Positions 7,319-14,142 of a stretch of DNA of 14,142 nucleotides are shown here, one piece after another; within the stretch, counting starts at the first letter, position 1, and each line of letters starts with the position of its first letter. The position numbers and the translations under genes are program-made. The notes beneath the pieces were generated by a model. The model saw only the letters and a list, made by a program, of their open reading frames with translations. It had not been told where the DNA came from and did no database searches. Where the stretch lies: the NCBI GenBank assembly GCA_913031335.1, contig CAJWGI010000005.1, forward strand, positions 1-14,142, given 5' to 3'. This DNA is from an uncultured Anaerolineales bacterium (GTDB taxonomy: Bacteria > Chloroflexota > Anaerolineae > Anaerolineales > UBA11657).

Positions 7319-7855
7319 CTACGGCACTAACTCAATCCCTCGCTCAAAAGCCCTGCGATTGATATCGATTGTCTTTGGCGGCACGCGCGCTTCAATCGCC
7401 TGCCAGATTGCATCCTCGCTGGCGATATGGGTTAACTTCATCACCGCTCCCAGCGCCACTGAATTGGAGAGTACAGCGTTGCCCAACTCCATTTTGGCGA
7501 TTTCCACGATCGGCAGGCGATGAATATCGCGACCGTTTTCCGGCGCATTTGGAACCAGATTGCTGTCCACCAGAACAGTGGCCTCGCTCGCAAGACCGTC
7601 GCTGTATTTTTCATACGACATCTGTGCCAGACAGAGAAAGAACTCGATCTCCTTGGCGCGTGGAAAGAGCACCGGGCGGTCGGCCACGATGATATCAACT
7701 TTGGTGGGGCCACCGCGCACCCGCGAACCATAATGTGGGCTCTGGACTGCGTATTTGCCTTCATAGAGTATCAACGCTTCTGCCAAAATCGCGCCGCCGA
7801 GAATGACACCTTGGCCGCCTTCGCCCGCAAATCGCAGTTCACGCCGTGACGACAT
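7319..7855 (-). CDS. korC: 2-oxoglutarate-type:ferredoxin oxidoreductase, gamma subunit
   Basis: This 178-residue gamma subunit of a 2-oxoacid:ferredoxin oxidoreductase helps bind CoA and completes the alpha-beta-gamma complex. The N-terminal FAGEGGQGVILGG (9-21) is the family glycine motif, followed by SPHYGSRVRGGPTKVDII. The length is normal. I chose the ATG at 7855, 4 bases after the korB stop. Upstream in-frame starts at 7876 and 7897 would overlap korB and add residues with no family character. No strong ribosome site is visible for any of these starts, so translation is probably coupled to korB. No delta (ferredoxin) gene follows it, unlike in many korABCD sets, and the 125-base spacer comes next. 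Confidence 0.92.
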   Translation of the reverse strand: MSSRRELRFAGEGGQGVILGGAILAEALILYEGKYAVQSPHYGSRVRGGPTKVDIIVADRPVLFPRAKEIEFFLCLAQMSYEKYSDGLASEATVLVDSNLVPNAPENGRDIHRLPIVEIAKMELGNAVLSNSVALGAVMKLTHIASEDAIWQAIEARVPPKTIDINRRAFERGIELVP

Positions 7856-7859
7856 GGCT

Positions 7860-8687
7860 TCAGTCCCCCGCGCCATTGCCTGACAATCGGGCGACACATT
7901 CTGACCAGAGCGCGGTGTATTCAGGCTGGTCTATTTGTTTGAGGATGCCGACCGTGAACTTCCCCTCCAGCGCTTCCATCGGGAGCACTTCGACCATTTC
8001 TTCATCCACCCCGTTCCCGCGAATCCAGCTGATCATCTCGGCGGCCTGCGGGTGTTTGTTTTTTCGCCCATAATTGACATGGCAATTGGTGATGACCTCG
8101 ATGACAGCCATGCCCTTGTGCGCCATGCCAAGCCGCAGCATTTCCGTCATGTGATGCAGATTGGCGACAGTGGAACGGGCGACATAAGTCGCGCCGCATG
8201 TGTCCGCCAGTGTACAAGTGTCGAATGTCTGCTCAATGGAGCCGTATGGCGAAGTGGGCGCCCAGCTGCCGATTGGCGTCGCCGGCGAGAACTGTCCGCC
8301 CGTCAAACCGTAAGTGAAATTGTTGGCGACGATCAGTGTCAGGTCGATGTTTCGGCGGCAGGTGTGCATAAAATGATTGCCGCCAATCGCCAGCGCATCG
8401 CCATCGCCGCTGACCACGAACACATGCTTATCGGGCTGGACGAGTTTCAGGCCAGTCGCAAAGGGCAGTGTTCGCCCGTGCGGTGTGTGCAGTGTGTTGC
8501 AATCAAGATAAGATGACATCCGCCCCGAGCAGCCGATGCCAGATACCACAGCGCAGTCATCTTTCGCGATGTTGTTTTCGTGCATTGCGCGGATGATGGC
8601 CTTCATTAAGTTTCCCAGACCGCAGCCGGAGCACCACTGCGTGGGCATCTTTTCATTTCGTAAATACGTTGCGTAATCGAACGCCAT
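7860..8687 (-). CDS. korB: 2-oxoglutarate-type:ferredoxin oxidoreductase, beta subunit
   Basis: This 275-residue TPP- and [4Fe-4S]-binding subunit carries out oxidative decarboxylation of a 2-oxoacid to acyl-CoA and CO2, passing electrons to ferredoxin, or the reverse. PTQWCSGCGLGNLMKAI gives C19 and C22, and C53 (GIGCSGR) and C202 complete the expected four cluster cysteines. The TPP/Mg site is SGDGDALAIGGNHF (93-106) with NNFTYGLTGGQFSPAT (122-137), wording typical of KorB rather than pyruvate enzymes. It lies 12 bases after korA. The ribosome site is weak, suggesting coupled translation. The closest named match is 2-oxoglutarate synthase, but other 2-oxoacids cannot be excluded. Confidence 0.95.
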   Translation of the reverse strand: MAFDYATYLRNEKMPTQWCSGCGLGNLMKAIIRAMHENNIAKDDCAVVSGIGCSGRMSSYLDCNTLHTPHGRTLPFATGLKLVQPDKHVFVVSGDGDALAIGGNHFMHTCRRNIDLTLIVANNFTYGLTGGQFSPATPIGSWAPTSPYGSIEQTFDTCTLADTCGATYVARSTVANLHHMTEMLRLGMAHKGMAVIEVITNCHVNYGRKNKHPQAAEMISWIRGNGVDEEMVEVLPMEALEGKFTVGILKQIDQPEYTALWSECVARLSGNGAGD

Positions 8688-8699
8688 CGGCTTTAGTCT

Positions 8700-9872
8700 C
8701 TACACACTCATCTGGAAAACTTCGGTGTGCGGCTGCAGCGTGTCGCCGTGTTCCAGCCAGTGGTGTGCGGTGGAAACGATTTCATCCGGGTCGATGGGCT
8801 GGCCGCTGGCGCGATGAATGCCTACAATCGGGGTGTCGCGCACCACGCGCTCAATCTCGCGCACCATCTGGCCCATATTCATCTCAACCACGAACAACAC
8901 CCTGACGCGCGCAGCCGCGGCGCGCAGCGCTTCATCCGGGAACGGCCAGATAGTAACCGGCCGGAACATACCAACTCTGACGCCCTGTTCGCGCAAGCGC
9001 AACATGGCCGAGCGCACCGAGCGTGCGCCCGCGCCGTAGGCGAAGATGGCTATGTCCGCGTCCTCTAGGCCATCTTCTTCCCATTCAAGGATATCTTCCT
9101 CGCTGGCGCTGATTTTCAGCATCAGGCGACGCAATTGCGCCTCGGCGATGTTCGCGTTCTCGGAAGGGAAACCGGTTTCATCGTGCGTCAGGCCGGTGAC
9201 GTGATACCGGTATCCCTCGAAGAAGTTCGCCATTGGCGGCACTAATGCGCCGCTGACATCATACGGAAGGTATTCATCCGGGGGAATATCGGGCTTGTGA
9301 CGTTTCAGTGTTTCCACTGAGTCGGGGAATTCTACCCGCTCACTCATGTGCCCAATCAGTTCATCAGAGAGCAGAATCACGGGCGTGCGATACTGTTCCG
9401 CCAGGTTAAAAGCGCGCACCGTCTGCTGATACATCTCGGTCAGGTCGGCCGGATAAAGGGCGATGATCGGGTGATCGCCGTGCGTACCCCAGCGCGCTTG
9501 CATTACGTCTCCCTGGGAGGGCAGGGTGGGCAGCCCGGTGGAGGGGCCGCCGCGCATCACGTTCACCACCACGCACGGCACTTCGGCCATGCACGCGAAT
9601 CCCAGGTTCTCCTGCTTGAGTGAAAAGCCAGGCCCAGAGGTCGCCGTCATGGCTTTTGCCCCCGCCAGACTCGCGCCGATAACCGCGCCCATCGAGGCGA
9701 TTTCATCCTCCATCTGGATGAAGCAGCCATTCACTTTGGGAAGCTCCTCGGCCATCACATGCGCCACTTCGGAGGAGGGCGTAATGGGATAGCCGGCAAA
9801 GAAGCGGCAACCGGCGGCAATCGCGGCGTGGGCTATGACCTCGTTTCCAGACATCGAGTGGATTGTCGGCAT
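8700..9872 (-). CDS. korA: 2-oxoglutarate-type:ferredoxin oxidoreductase, alpha subunit
   Basis: This 390-residue alpha subunit holds the pyrimidine-binding TPP domain and the substrate-side residues. Visible marks are AGYPITPSSEV (26-36), QMEDEIASMGAVIGASLAG (53-71, with the TPP-activating glutamate E55), MTATSGPGFSLKQENLG (75-91) and MRGGPSTGLPTLPSQGDVMQ (106-125). The arginine and GGPSTG block is characteristic of KorA enzymes. The C-terminal transketolase-like domain (IFAYGAGARS, RPVTIWPFPDEAL) is complete. The ATG at 9872 lies 4 bases after the porB stop, so the two oxidoreductases are probably on one transcript. A second ATG at 9854 is possible. Substrate assignment to 2-oxoglutarate is by family resemblance. 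Confidence 0.95.
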   Translation of the reverse strand: MPTIHSMSGNEVIAHAAIAAGCRFFAGYPITPSSEVAHVMAEELPKVNGCFIQMEDEIASMGAVIGASLAGAKAMTATSGPGFSLKQENLGFACMAEVPCVVVNVMRGGPSTGLPTLPSQGDVMQARWGTHGDHPIIALYPADLTEMYQQTVRAFNLAEQYRTPVILLSDELIGHMSERVEFPDSVETLKRHKPDIPPDEYLPYDVSGALVPPMANFFEGYRYHVTGLTHDETGFPSENANIAEAQLRRLMLKISASEEDILEWEEDGLEDADIAIFAYGAGARSVRSAMLRLREQGVRVGMFRPVTIWPFPDEALRAAAARVRVLFVVEMNMGQMVREIERVVRDTPIVGIHRASGQPIDPDEIVSTAHHWLEHGDTLQPHTEVFQMSV

Positions 9873-9876
9873 GGCT

Positions 9877-10839
9877 CTATTCGCTGTTTTCCTCGCGCTC
9901 GCGCCGGTCTCGTTTCAGCAGCTGCTCCCACTCGGCGTCCACCCGCTCCTGAATATGCGTTAGCATGTCCTCGTTGCCCGTTTTGAACAGATGAGAGAAA
10001 CGGCCCTGCAACTGCATGTATTCCGTCACGGGCCGCTTTACGTTCGGGCGAAAAGTGAGCCTGAATCTTCCGTCTTCGATTTCGTAGAGCGGCCAAACGC
10101 AGGTCTCCACGCTTGACCGCGCCAGAATCTGAGAATCCTCTGGCTCTGACCTCCATCCAAGCGGGCAGACTGCGAACACATTCAAGAATGCCGGACCATT
10201 GACGTCGAGCGCCTTTTTCACCTTGCGGGTGAAATCCATGTAGTAGCCCGGTGATGCCGTCGCCACAAAGGGAATGTCGTGCGCGGCCGCTATTGCGGTC
10301 AGGTTCTTGCGCTCTTCTTGCTTGCCCTGAATGACCACTCCGGCCGGGCTGGTGGTCGTGTTTGCGCCAAAAGGGGAGGCCGAGGAGCGCTGGATGCCGG
10401 TGTTCATGTAAGCGCCGTTGTCATAGCAAATGTAGACGAAATCGTGCCCCCGCTCCAGCGCTCCGGAAAGCGACTGAAGCCCGATATCATAGGTGCCGCC
10501 ATCGCCGCCGAGCGCGATGAACTTCATCGGCTTCTTGTTTTTGCGTTTGGGCACATCTCCGCGCCGTTCCATGGCGCGATACGCAGCCTCCGCGCCAGTG
10601 ATGGTGGCGGCGGCATTCTCAAAACCATTGTGAATCCAGGGCACATTCCAGGCGGTGAACGGGTACACGCTGGTACATACCTCCACACATCCGGTCGCGT
10701 TGGAAACGACAGTCGGGTAATCAGTTGCGGTCAGCATCTGGCGGATTATCACCCCGGCACCGCAGCCGCTGCATAACCGGTGCCCGCCGGCTACCGGCTC
10801 TCCCCGCGAAGCAATCTCCAACAAGGCGGCGCTCGGCAT
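9877..10839 (-). CDS. porB: Pyruvate-type:ferredoxin oxidoreductase, beta subunit
   Basis: This 320-residue TPP and [4Fe-4S] subunit of the first oxidoreductase has HRLCSGCGAGVIIRQ giving C23 and C26, with NATGCVEVCTS (48-57) and C225 (FAVCPLGW) supplying further cluster ligands. The TPP/Mg motif is LGGDGGTYDIG (110-120), with the expected asparagine in YMNTG (N146). ATG 10839 follows the porA stop by 5 bases and has GGGAG at 10852-10848 with 8-base spacing. The C-terminus is charged (RDRREREENSE) and unremarkable. It works with PorA, PorG and PorD as a four-subunit complex that interconverts pyruvate and acetyl-CoA plus CO2; a branched-chain 2-oxoacid substrate remains possible. Confidence 0.94.
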   Translation of the reverse strand: MPSAALLEIASRGEPVAGGHRLCSGCGAGVIIRQMLTATDYPTVVSNATGCVEVCTSVYPFTAWNVPWIHNGFENAAATITGAEAAYRAMERRGDVPKRKNKKPMKFIALGGDGGTYDIGLQSLSGALERGHDFVYICYDNGAYMNTGIQRSSASPFGANTTTSPAGVVIQGKQEERKNLTAIAAAHDIPFVATASPGYYMDFTRKVKKALDVNGPAFLNVFAVCPLGWRSEPEDSQILARSSVETCVWPLYEIEDGRFRLTFRPNVKRPVTEYMQLQGRFSHLFKTGNEDMLTHIQERVDAEWEQLLKRDRREREENSE

Positions 10840-10844
10840 TAGAG

Positions 10845-12089
10845 TTACTCCCTCACTCCCACAAAGCGGAATGTCGGCGCGGTGTCCGTCTCCATTTCGT
10901 CATACAGCGCGCGAATCTCGCCGCCGGTGATTGCGCGTCCTCCCAGACCATATACCCGCCCCAAAACGCGCGGGCGGTGCGGGGCGTCGAACAGCGCAGT
11001 GCGCACCTCGGTGAACAGCGGACCACCATCTGCGCCGAATGAGTGCGAGCGATCCAGCACCGTGACCGCCGTTAAATCCTGCAGCGCGGCGCGCACATCC
11101 GCCGCCGGGAATGGGCGGAACACCCGAGGGCGCAGCAGCCCGACTTTGCGACCCTCGGCGCGGAGCGTATCCACCATGTCGGCGACGCTGCCGGCGGTGG
11201 AAGATAGCACCACTATAGCCGTGTCCGCATCTTCCATGCAATACGCTTCCAGCATGCCATGCTCTCGGCCAAATTTCGCACCGAATTCAACGCAGACGGC
11301 ACGGATGACCGCATCCGCTTTTTTCATCGCCTCCACCTGCTGGTACTTGTGTTCAGTGTAGGCGTTGGGCAAATCGGTTGCGCCGAATGTGACCGGGTTG
11401 TCAACATCCAGCAGTGAATAACGGGCGCGATACTTTCCCAAGAAATCGCGCACTTCCGCATCATCCAGAATTTCAGCGTTTTCGCTCGTATGAGTGGTCA
11501 AGAAGCCATCCATGCAGCACATCACCGGCAGAAGTACGTCTGGGTGTTCGCCAATGCGTACGGCCTGCAGGATGTTGTCGTAGGCTTCTTGCACCGATTC
11601 GGCGTAAAATTGAATCCAACCCGAATCGCGCGCGCCCATCGAATCTGAGTGGTCACAGTGGATGTTGAGTGGTCCGGAAAGCGCGCGGTTGCCTACCGCC
11701 ATCACTATCGGCAGGCGCATGCCGGAGGCGATGTAGAGCACCTCCCACATTAGCGCCAGCCCGTTTGCGGAAGTGGCCGTCATCACACGCGCGCCAGCAG
11801 CGCCGGCCCCCACGCACGCGCTCATGGCGGAATGTTCCGATTCGCAGGGAACCAGTTCGGCGCGCATACGTCCATCGGCGATGAACTGCGCCACCTCTTG
11901 CATTATCTGCGTGGTCGGCGTGATAGGATATGCAGCACATACATGCGGGTCAATCTGGCGAATGGCCTCGGCCACGGCCTCGTTCCCGGTCAGCGCCAGC
12001 AACTGTCGCTGTGGTTGGGGCGGCGCTTCTGCTGCCTCGGCTTCAACAGTCACGGCATCAGTCTTTAAGACCTGTGTTTCCCGGTTCAC
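10845..12089 (-). CDS. porA: Pyruvate-type:ferredoxin oxidoreductase, alpha subunit
   Basis: This 414-residue alpha subunit has AAYPITPTTQIMQE (52-65), PCESEHSAMSA (81-91, E83 the likely TPP glutamate), MTATSANGLALMWE and NRALSGPLNIHCDHSDSMGA (134-153). The last segment is diagnostic of PorA-type enzymes rather than KorA. The C-terminal domain carries STAGSVADMVD and RVFRPFPAADVRA. I chose GTG at 12089 because it overlaps the porD stop as GTGA, the same 4-base coupling seen between porG and porD. An ATG-like start farther upstream would lie wholly inside porD. The first 30 residues (VEAEAAEAPPQPQRQ) form an Ala/Glu/Pro-rich, probably disordered extension before the conserved LTGNEAVAEA. If translation instead starts at the GTG at 12053, most of the extension disappears. 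Confidence 0.93.
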   Translation of the reverse strand: MNRETQVLKTDAVTVEAEAAEAPPQPQRQLLALTGNEAVAEAIRQIDPHVCAAYPITPTTQIMQEVAQFIADGRMRAELVPCESEHSAMSACVGAGAAGARVMTATSANGLALMWEVLYIASGMRLPIVMAVGNRALSGPLNIHCDHSDSMGARDSGWIQFYAESVQEAYDNILQAVRIGEHPDVLLPVMCCMDGFLTTHTSENAEILDDAEVRDFLGKYRARYSLLDVDNPVTFGATDLPNAYTEHKYQQVEAMKKADAVIRAVCVEFGAKFGREHGMLEAYCMEDADTAIVVLSSTAGSVADMVDTLRAEGRKVGLLRPRVFRPFPAADVRAALQDLTAVTVLDRSHSFGADGGPLFTEVRTALFDAPHRPRVLGRVYGLGGRAITGGEIRALYDEMETDTAPTFRFVGVRE

Positions 12090-12403
12090 AATGTCGTTTC
12101 GAACTGCTCTTCTGCAATCATGGTGATTGCCTTGACCAGCGGTGGGCATTCATTCGCGCAGATGCCACAGCCTTTGCAGTGGTCATAAATGAAGCCGAGC
12201 ATTTTGCTCTCCTGAATCTCAATGGCTGAATCCGGGCAAGAAATCCAGCAATGCAGGCAGTGGACACAGGCGGAGTGATTGAGCAGCGGGCGCTTGCCGC
12301 CCCCGCGCCAGTCTCCGGTTTTGTAGGCTGCCGAGGTACCCCCTTCCGGAATGACGCCGCCGATGGGCAGCGTCTCCCAGCCCTCATTAATCACGTCAAT
12401 CAT
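12086..12403 (-). CDS. porD: Pyruvate-type:ferredoxin oxidoreductase, delta (2x[4Fe-4S]) subunit
   Basis: This 105-residue ferredoxin-like subunit carries electrons between the catalytic cluster and soluble ferredoxin. Two cluster motifs are plain: CVHCLHCWISCP and CKGCGICANECP, the second followed by the usual KAITMI. The aromatic WISCPD stretch is typical of PorD. The N-terminal segment (GWETLPIGGVIPEGGTSAAY) matches the family's leader that docks on the core. The ATG at 12403 overlaps the porG stop as ATGA. Nothing is truncated. This subunit belongs to the pyruvate-type complex; the 2-oxoglutarate-type complex nearby lacks one. Confidence 0.95.
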   Translation of the reverse strand: MIDVINEGWETLPIGGVIPEGGTSAAYKTGDWRGGGKRPLLNHSACVHCLHCWISCPDSAIEIQESKMLGFIYDHCKGCGICANECPPLVKAITMIAEEQFETTL

Positions 12404-12978
12404 TCCAGCGCCGCCTCCCCGCGCACCTCATTGTACGCGCGCCTGATTGCTTCCAGATTGCCATCCACGACCTTGCGCTTGAATTTCTCGCTGAAGCTCT
12501 TTTCGGTCGCGGAAAGCAATGCCTCCAATTGCACTACACCGCTCACTTTTGCGGCTGCGCCCAGCATGGGCGTATTGGGTTTTCGCAAGCCGATTTCTTC
12601 CTGCGCGATCTGGGTTGCATCCACCGTGAAGACGGGCTGGTCCACCCCAAGCGCCTGCCGCGCATCCGCCGGTGATTTGGTGGTGTTGATCAAAAAAACC
12701 ACATCGTCATCCACGTCGTCGATCACCCTGGCGCTGAACACGAGGGTGGGGTCAACCACAATCACCACTTGTGGATTTTCCACCAGGCCATGCCGCCGGA
12801 TAGGTTTCGTGGCGATACGATTGTAGGCTCTGATCGGCGCGCCCATGCGTTCCGGCCCATAATCGGGGAACGCCTGAACATGCTTGCCCTCGAGCAAAGC
12901 TGCGTCGGCGAGCGCTTTTGCGGCTGTCACAGCGCCCTGGCCGGCGCGGGCGTGCCAGCGAAATTCAAGTATTGCCAT
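12400..12978 (-). CDS. porG: Pyruvate-type:ferredoxin oxidoreductase, gamma subunit
   Basis: This 192-residue gamma subunit begins MAILEFRWHARAGQGAVTAAK; the HARAGQGAVTAA block is the family's glycine motif (HGRGGQG in many relatives). AFPDYGPERMGAPIRAYNRI follows, also typical. I chose the ATG at 12978 because it sits one base after the ferredoxin stop (TGA A ATG) and the conserved motif begins at once. The longer frame to 13104 would overlap the ferredoxin gene and reads as non-protein-like sequence. It opens the gamma-delta-alpha-beta set, the order often seen for the four-subunit pyruvate enzymes. Confidence 0.94.
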   Translation of the reverse strand: MAILEFRWHARAGQGAVTAAKALADAALLEGKHVQAFPDYGPERMGAPIRAYNRIATKPIRRHGLVENPQVVIVVDPTLVFSARVIDDVDDDVVFLINTTKSPADARQALGVDQPVFTVDATQIAQEEIGLRKPNTPMLGAAAKVSGVVQLEALLSATEKSFSEKFKRKVVDGNLEAIRRAYNEVRGEAALE

Positions 12979-12979
12979 T

Positions 12980-13222
12980 TCACGCCACCGCCGTAATCTG
13001 CACCGAAATGCACAGGTCGGGGCATACATCCTCACACTGCCCGCAGCCGGAGCACATGTCCGGGTTGACGGCAACCGCAACCATCCCGGCGATGCGTGAT
13101 GCATCCGCCGTCATTTGCAATACAAATTGCGGGCAAGCGTGCACGCACAATTCGCAGCCGGTGCACAACGATTGATTAATCTGCACTGGCGGCTCGGAAC
13201 CATTGGGATGGCTACCGGTCAC
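12980..13222 (-). CDS. 2x[4Fe-4S] ferredoxin
   Basis: This 80-residue bacterial-type ferredoxin has CTGCELCVHACP (C20, C23, C26, C30) and CSGCGQCEDVCP (C57, C60, C63, C67), plus an extra cysteine at 71. It is an electron carrier, probably accepting low-potential electrons from one or both oxidoreductases encoded downstream. It may stand in for the delta subunit that the 2-oxoglutarate-type complex lacks; that is inference. The start is GTG at 13222, directly after the TAA of the preceding gene, with a strong GGAGGA at 13235-13230 and 7-base spacing. The 26 residues between clusters are longer than in the shortest clostridial ferredoxins. Confidence 0.93.
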   Translation of the reverse strand: MTGSHPNGSEPPVQINQSLCTGCELCVHACPQFVLQMTADASRIAGMVAVAVNPDMCSGCGQCEDVCPDLCISVQITAVA

Positions 13223-13627
13223 TTAGTGTTCCTCCAGCCTCGCATTATAACGGATGAAATCAGCTATATCACCAAACGCGCTGCCGGTGGGGAACACGGC
13301 TGCCACTCCTAGTTCCAGCAGCGCCTCCCGGTCTCGCGCGGGTATGTTGCCGCCGACAATCACCAGCGGGGTTAATTCATTGGCGGCCAACTGTGCCATC
13401 AAATTTTGAGAAATTGGCACATGCGCTCCGGATAGCACCGAAAGCCCAATCGCGTGCACGTCTTCCTGCAGCGCAATGGAAACGATTTGCTCTACCGTCT
13501 GGTGCAAACCAGAGTAGATGACCTCGAAGCCGGCATCGCGCAGCGCCAGCGCGACAACTTTCGCGCCGCGGTCGTGGCCGTCCAGCCCGGGCTTGGCGAT
13601 GAGTACCCGGATGGGTTTATCCGCCAT
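13223..13627 (-). CDS. mcmA2: Cobalamin-binding subunit of acyl-CoA mutase
   Basis: This 134-residue stand-alone B12 domain has the classic signature: DGHDRG (D16, H18, G21; DxHxxG, with H18 the expected lower axial cobalt ligand), GLSVLSGAH (61-69; SxL) and VGGNIP (91-96; GG). The opening IRVLIAKPGLDGHDRGAKVV is close to methylmalonyl-CoA mutase C-terminal domains. Its partner is the large subunit at 5541-7193, eight genes downstream. I chose the ATG at 13627, which overlaps the thiolase end by 11 bases. The frame is open to an earlier start at 13651, but that would add eight residues with no family character. Glutamate-mutase or corrinoid methyltransferase domains share the motif but are less similar in wording. 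Confidence 0.93.
   Translation of the reverse strand: MADKPIRVLIAKPGLDGHDRGAKVVALALRDAGFEVIYSGLHQTVEQIVSIALQEDVHAIGLSVLSGAHVPISQNLMAQLAANELTPLVIVGGNIPARDREALLELGVAAVFPTGSAFGDIADFIRYNARLEEH
13230..13235 (-). promoter_or_regulatory. Shine-Dalgarno GGAGGA fixing the ferredoxin GTG start
   Basis: GGAGGA lies 7 bases before GTG 13222, inside the end of the B12-subunit gene. It is the strongest ribosome site I saw in the window and it decides the GTG start. It may serve to make this small carrier in excess of its neighbours. Confidence 0.7.
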
Positions 13628-14142
13628 TTTTCCCATCCACTCGTAGCACAATCGCCGCGGCCGTGTCGCCGGCAGCGCAGCCGGTAAACAGGCCGTAGCC
13701 GCCGCCTAGCAGCGCCAGCTCCTCGATTAGTTCCATTATCAGGCGCATCCCCGTTGGGCCTTGCGGATGCCCCCAGATCAACGATGAGCCGTAATTGTTC
13801 ATCGCTTCTTTCTCCACGCCCAACTCGCGCGAAAAATAGATATCGTTCACCGCAAACGGATTATGAGTCTTGATGGCGTTCACATCCGAGATGCCGATGC
13901 CGGCCAAGTCCAGCGCGCGGTGCGTGGCGGGCACATTGGCAGCCGGCATGAAGCCTTTCTTCGCCCGACCCTGTGCAAAACTGAGCAGCTGCACTTTGAC
14001 ATTCGCATTGGCGCTCAACTCCGCCGCACGCGCCGCGGTGGTGACGATCATTCCTGCGTTGCCATCGGCGGGGAAAGTTTGCCCGCCGAAAGTGACGCTG
14101 CCTTCCGGCAGCACCGGCCTGAGTTTCGCCAGCCCTTCCGCC
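13617..14142 (-). CDS. Thiolase family protein, C-terminal part (cut by right edge)
   Basis: The last 174 residues of a thiolase, an acyl-CoA acyltransferase that cleaves 3-oxoacyl-CoA or condenses two acyl-CoAs. The frame is open to the edge and reads EGLAKLRPVLPEGSVTFGG, as expected before the C-terminal domain. Visible active-site blocks are THNPFAVND (in place of NEAFA; closer to the HDCF of SCP2-type thiolases), WGHPQGPTGMR (catalytic His of GHP) and TGCAAGDTAAAIVL (catalytic Cys of the C-terminal loop). The nucleophilic Cys of the N-terminal half is outside the window. The stop TAA lies inside the start of the B12-subunit gene, so the two are coupled. The substrate is unknown. Confidence 0.88.
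   Translation of the reverse strand, partial: AEGLAKLRPVLPEGSVTFGGQTFPADGNAGMIVTTAARAAELSANANVKVQLLSFAQGRAKKGFMPAANVPATHRALDLAGIGISDVNAIKTHNPFAVNDIYFSRELGVEKEAMNNYGSSLIWGHPQGPTGMRLIMELIEELALLGGGYGLFTGCAAGDTAAAIVLRVDGKNGG

Noticed and set aside
1..14142. CRISPR arrays, insertion sequences, tRNA or rRNA genes
   Set aside because: No spaced direct repeats, transposase motifs, terminal repeats or RNA gene signatures were seen; coding sequence fills nearly all of the window.

Overview
The window is a compact, one-direction catabolic gene block. Thirteen genes all lie on the minus strand, so transcription runs from the right edge to the left edge. The first gene (a thiolase) and the last (a GlcD-type FAD oxidase) are cut by the window edges. 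Neighbours overlap by 4-11 bases or sit 0-13 bases apart, except for one 125-base gap at 7194-7318. Base composition looks moderately GC-rich. Two multi-subunit oxygen-sensitive 2-oxoacid:ferredoxin oxidoreductases, an extra ferredoxin and a two-subunit B12 mutase suggest an anaerobic or microaerophilic bacterium. A member of Chloroflexota or another anaerobic lineage would fit, but the sequence alone does not fix the taxon.

Right part (14142-12980): the C-terminal half of an SCP2-like thiolase, a stand-alone cobalamin-binding subunit of an acyl-CoA mutase, and an 80-residue 2x[4Fe-4S] ferredoxin. Middle part (12978-7319): a complete four-subunit pyruvate-type oxidoreductase in the order gamma-delta-alpha-beta, followed directly by a complete three-subunit 2-oxoglutarate-type oxidoreductase in the order alpha-beta-gamma. 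Left part (7193-1): the large (substrate) subunit of the acyl-CoA mutase, a family III CoA-transferase (CaiB/BaiF), hydantoinase/acetone-carboxylase-type HyuA and HyuB, and the start of a GlcD-type FAD oxidase.

A working model, which is inference: the flavin oxidase would make a 2-oxoacid from a 2-hydroxyacid. The two ferredoxin-linked enzymes would turn 2-oxoacids into acyl-CoAs, or run in reverse and fix CO2. The CoA-transferase would activate a carboxylic acid, the B12 mutase would rearrange its carbon skeleton, and the thiolase would cleave or condense the product. HyuAB could be an ATP-dependent ketone carboxylase or a lactamase that supplies the acid. The mutase keeps the residues that recognise methylmalonyl-CoA in the N-terminal barrel, but a glycine run replaces a normally conserved active-site segment, so its true substrate is open.

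The most notable points are: the mutase subunits are separated by eight genes encoding redox enzymes; the mutase active-site segment is unusual; the FAD oxidase has no normal start codon (ATA stands exactly where a TGATG coupled start would be expected); and the single gap carries several perfect inverted repeats just upstream of the mutase gene.
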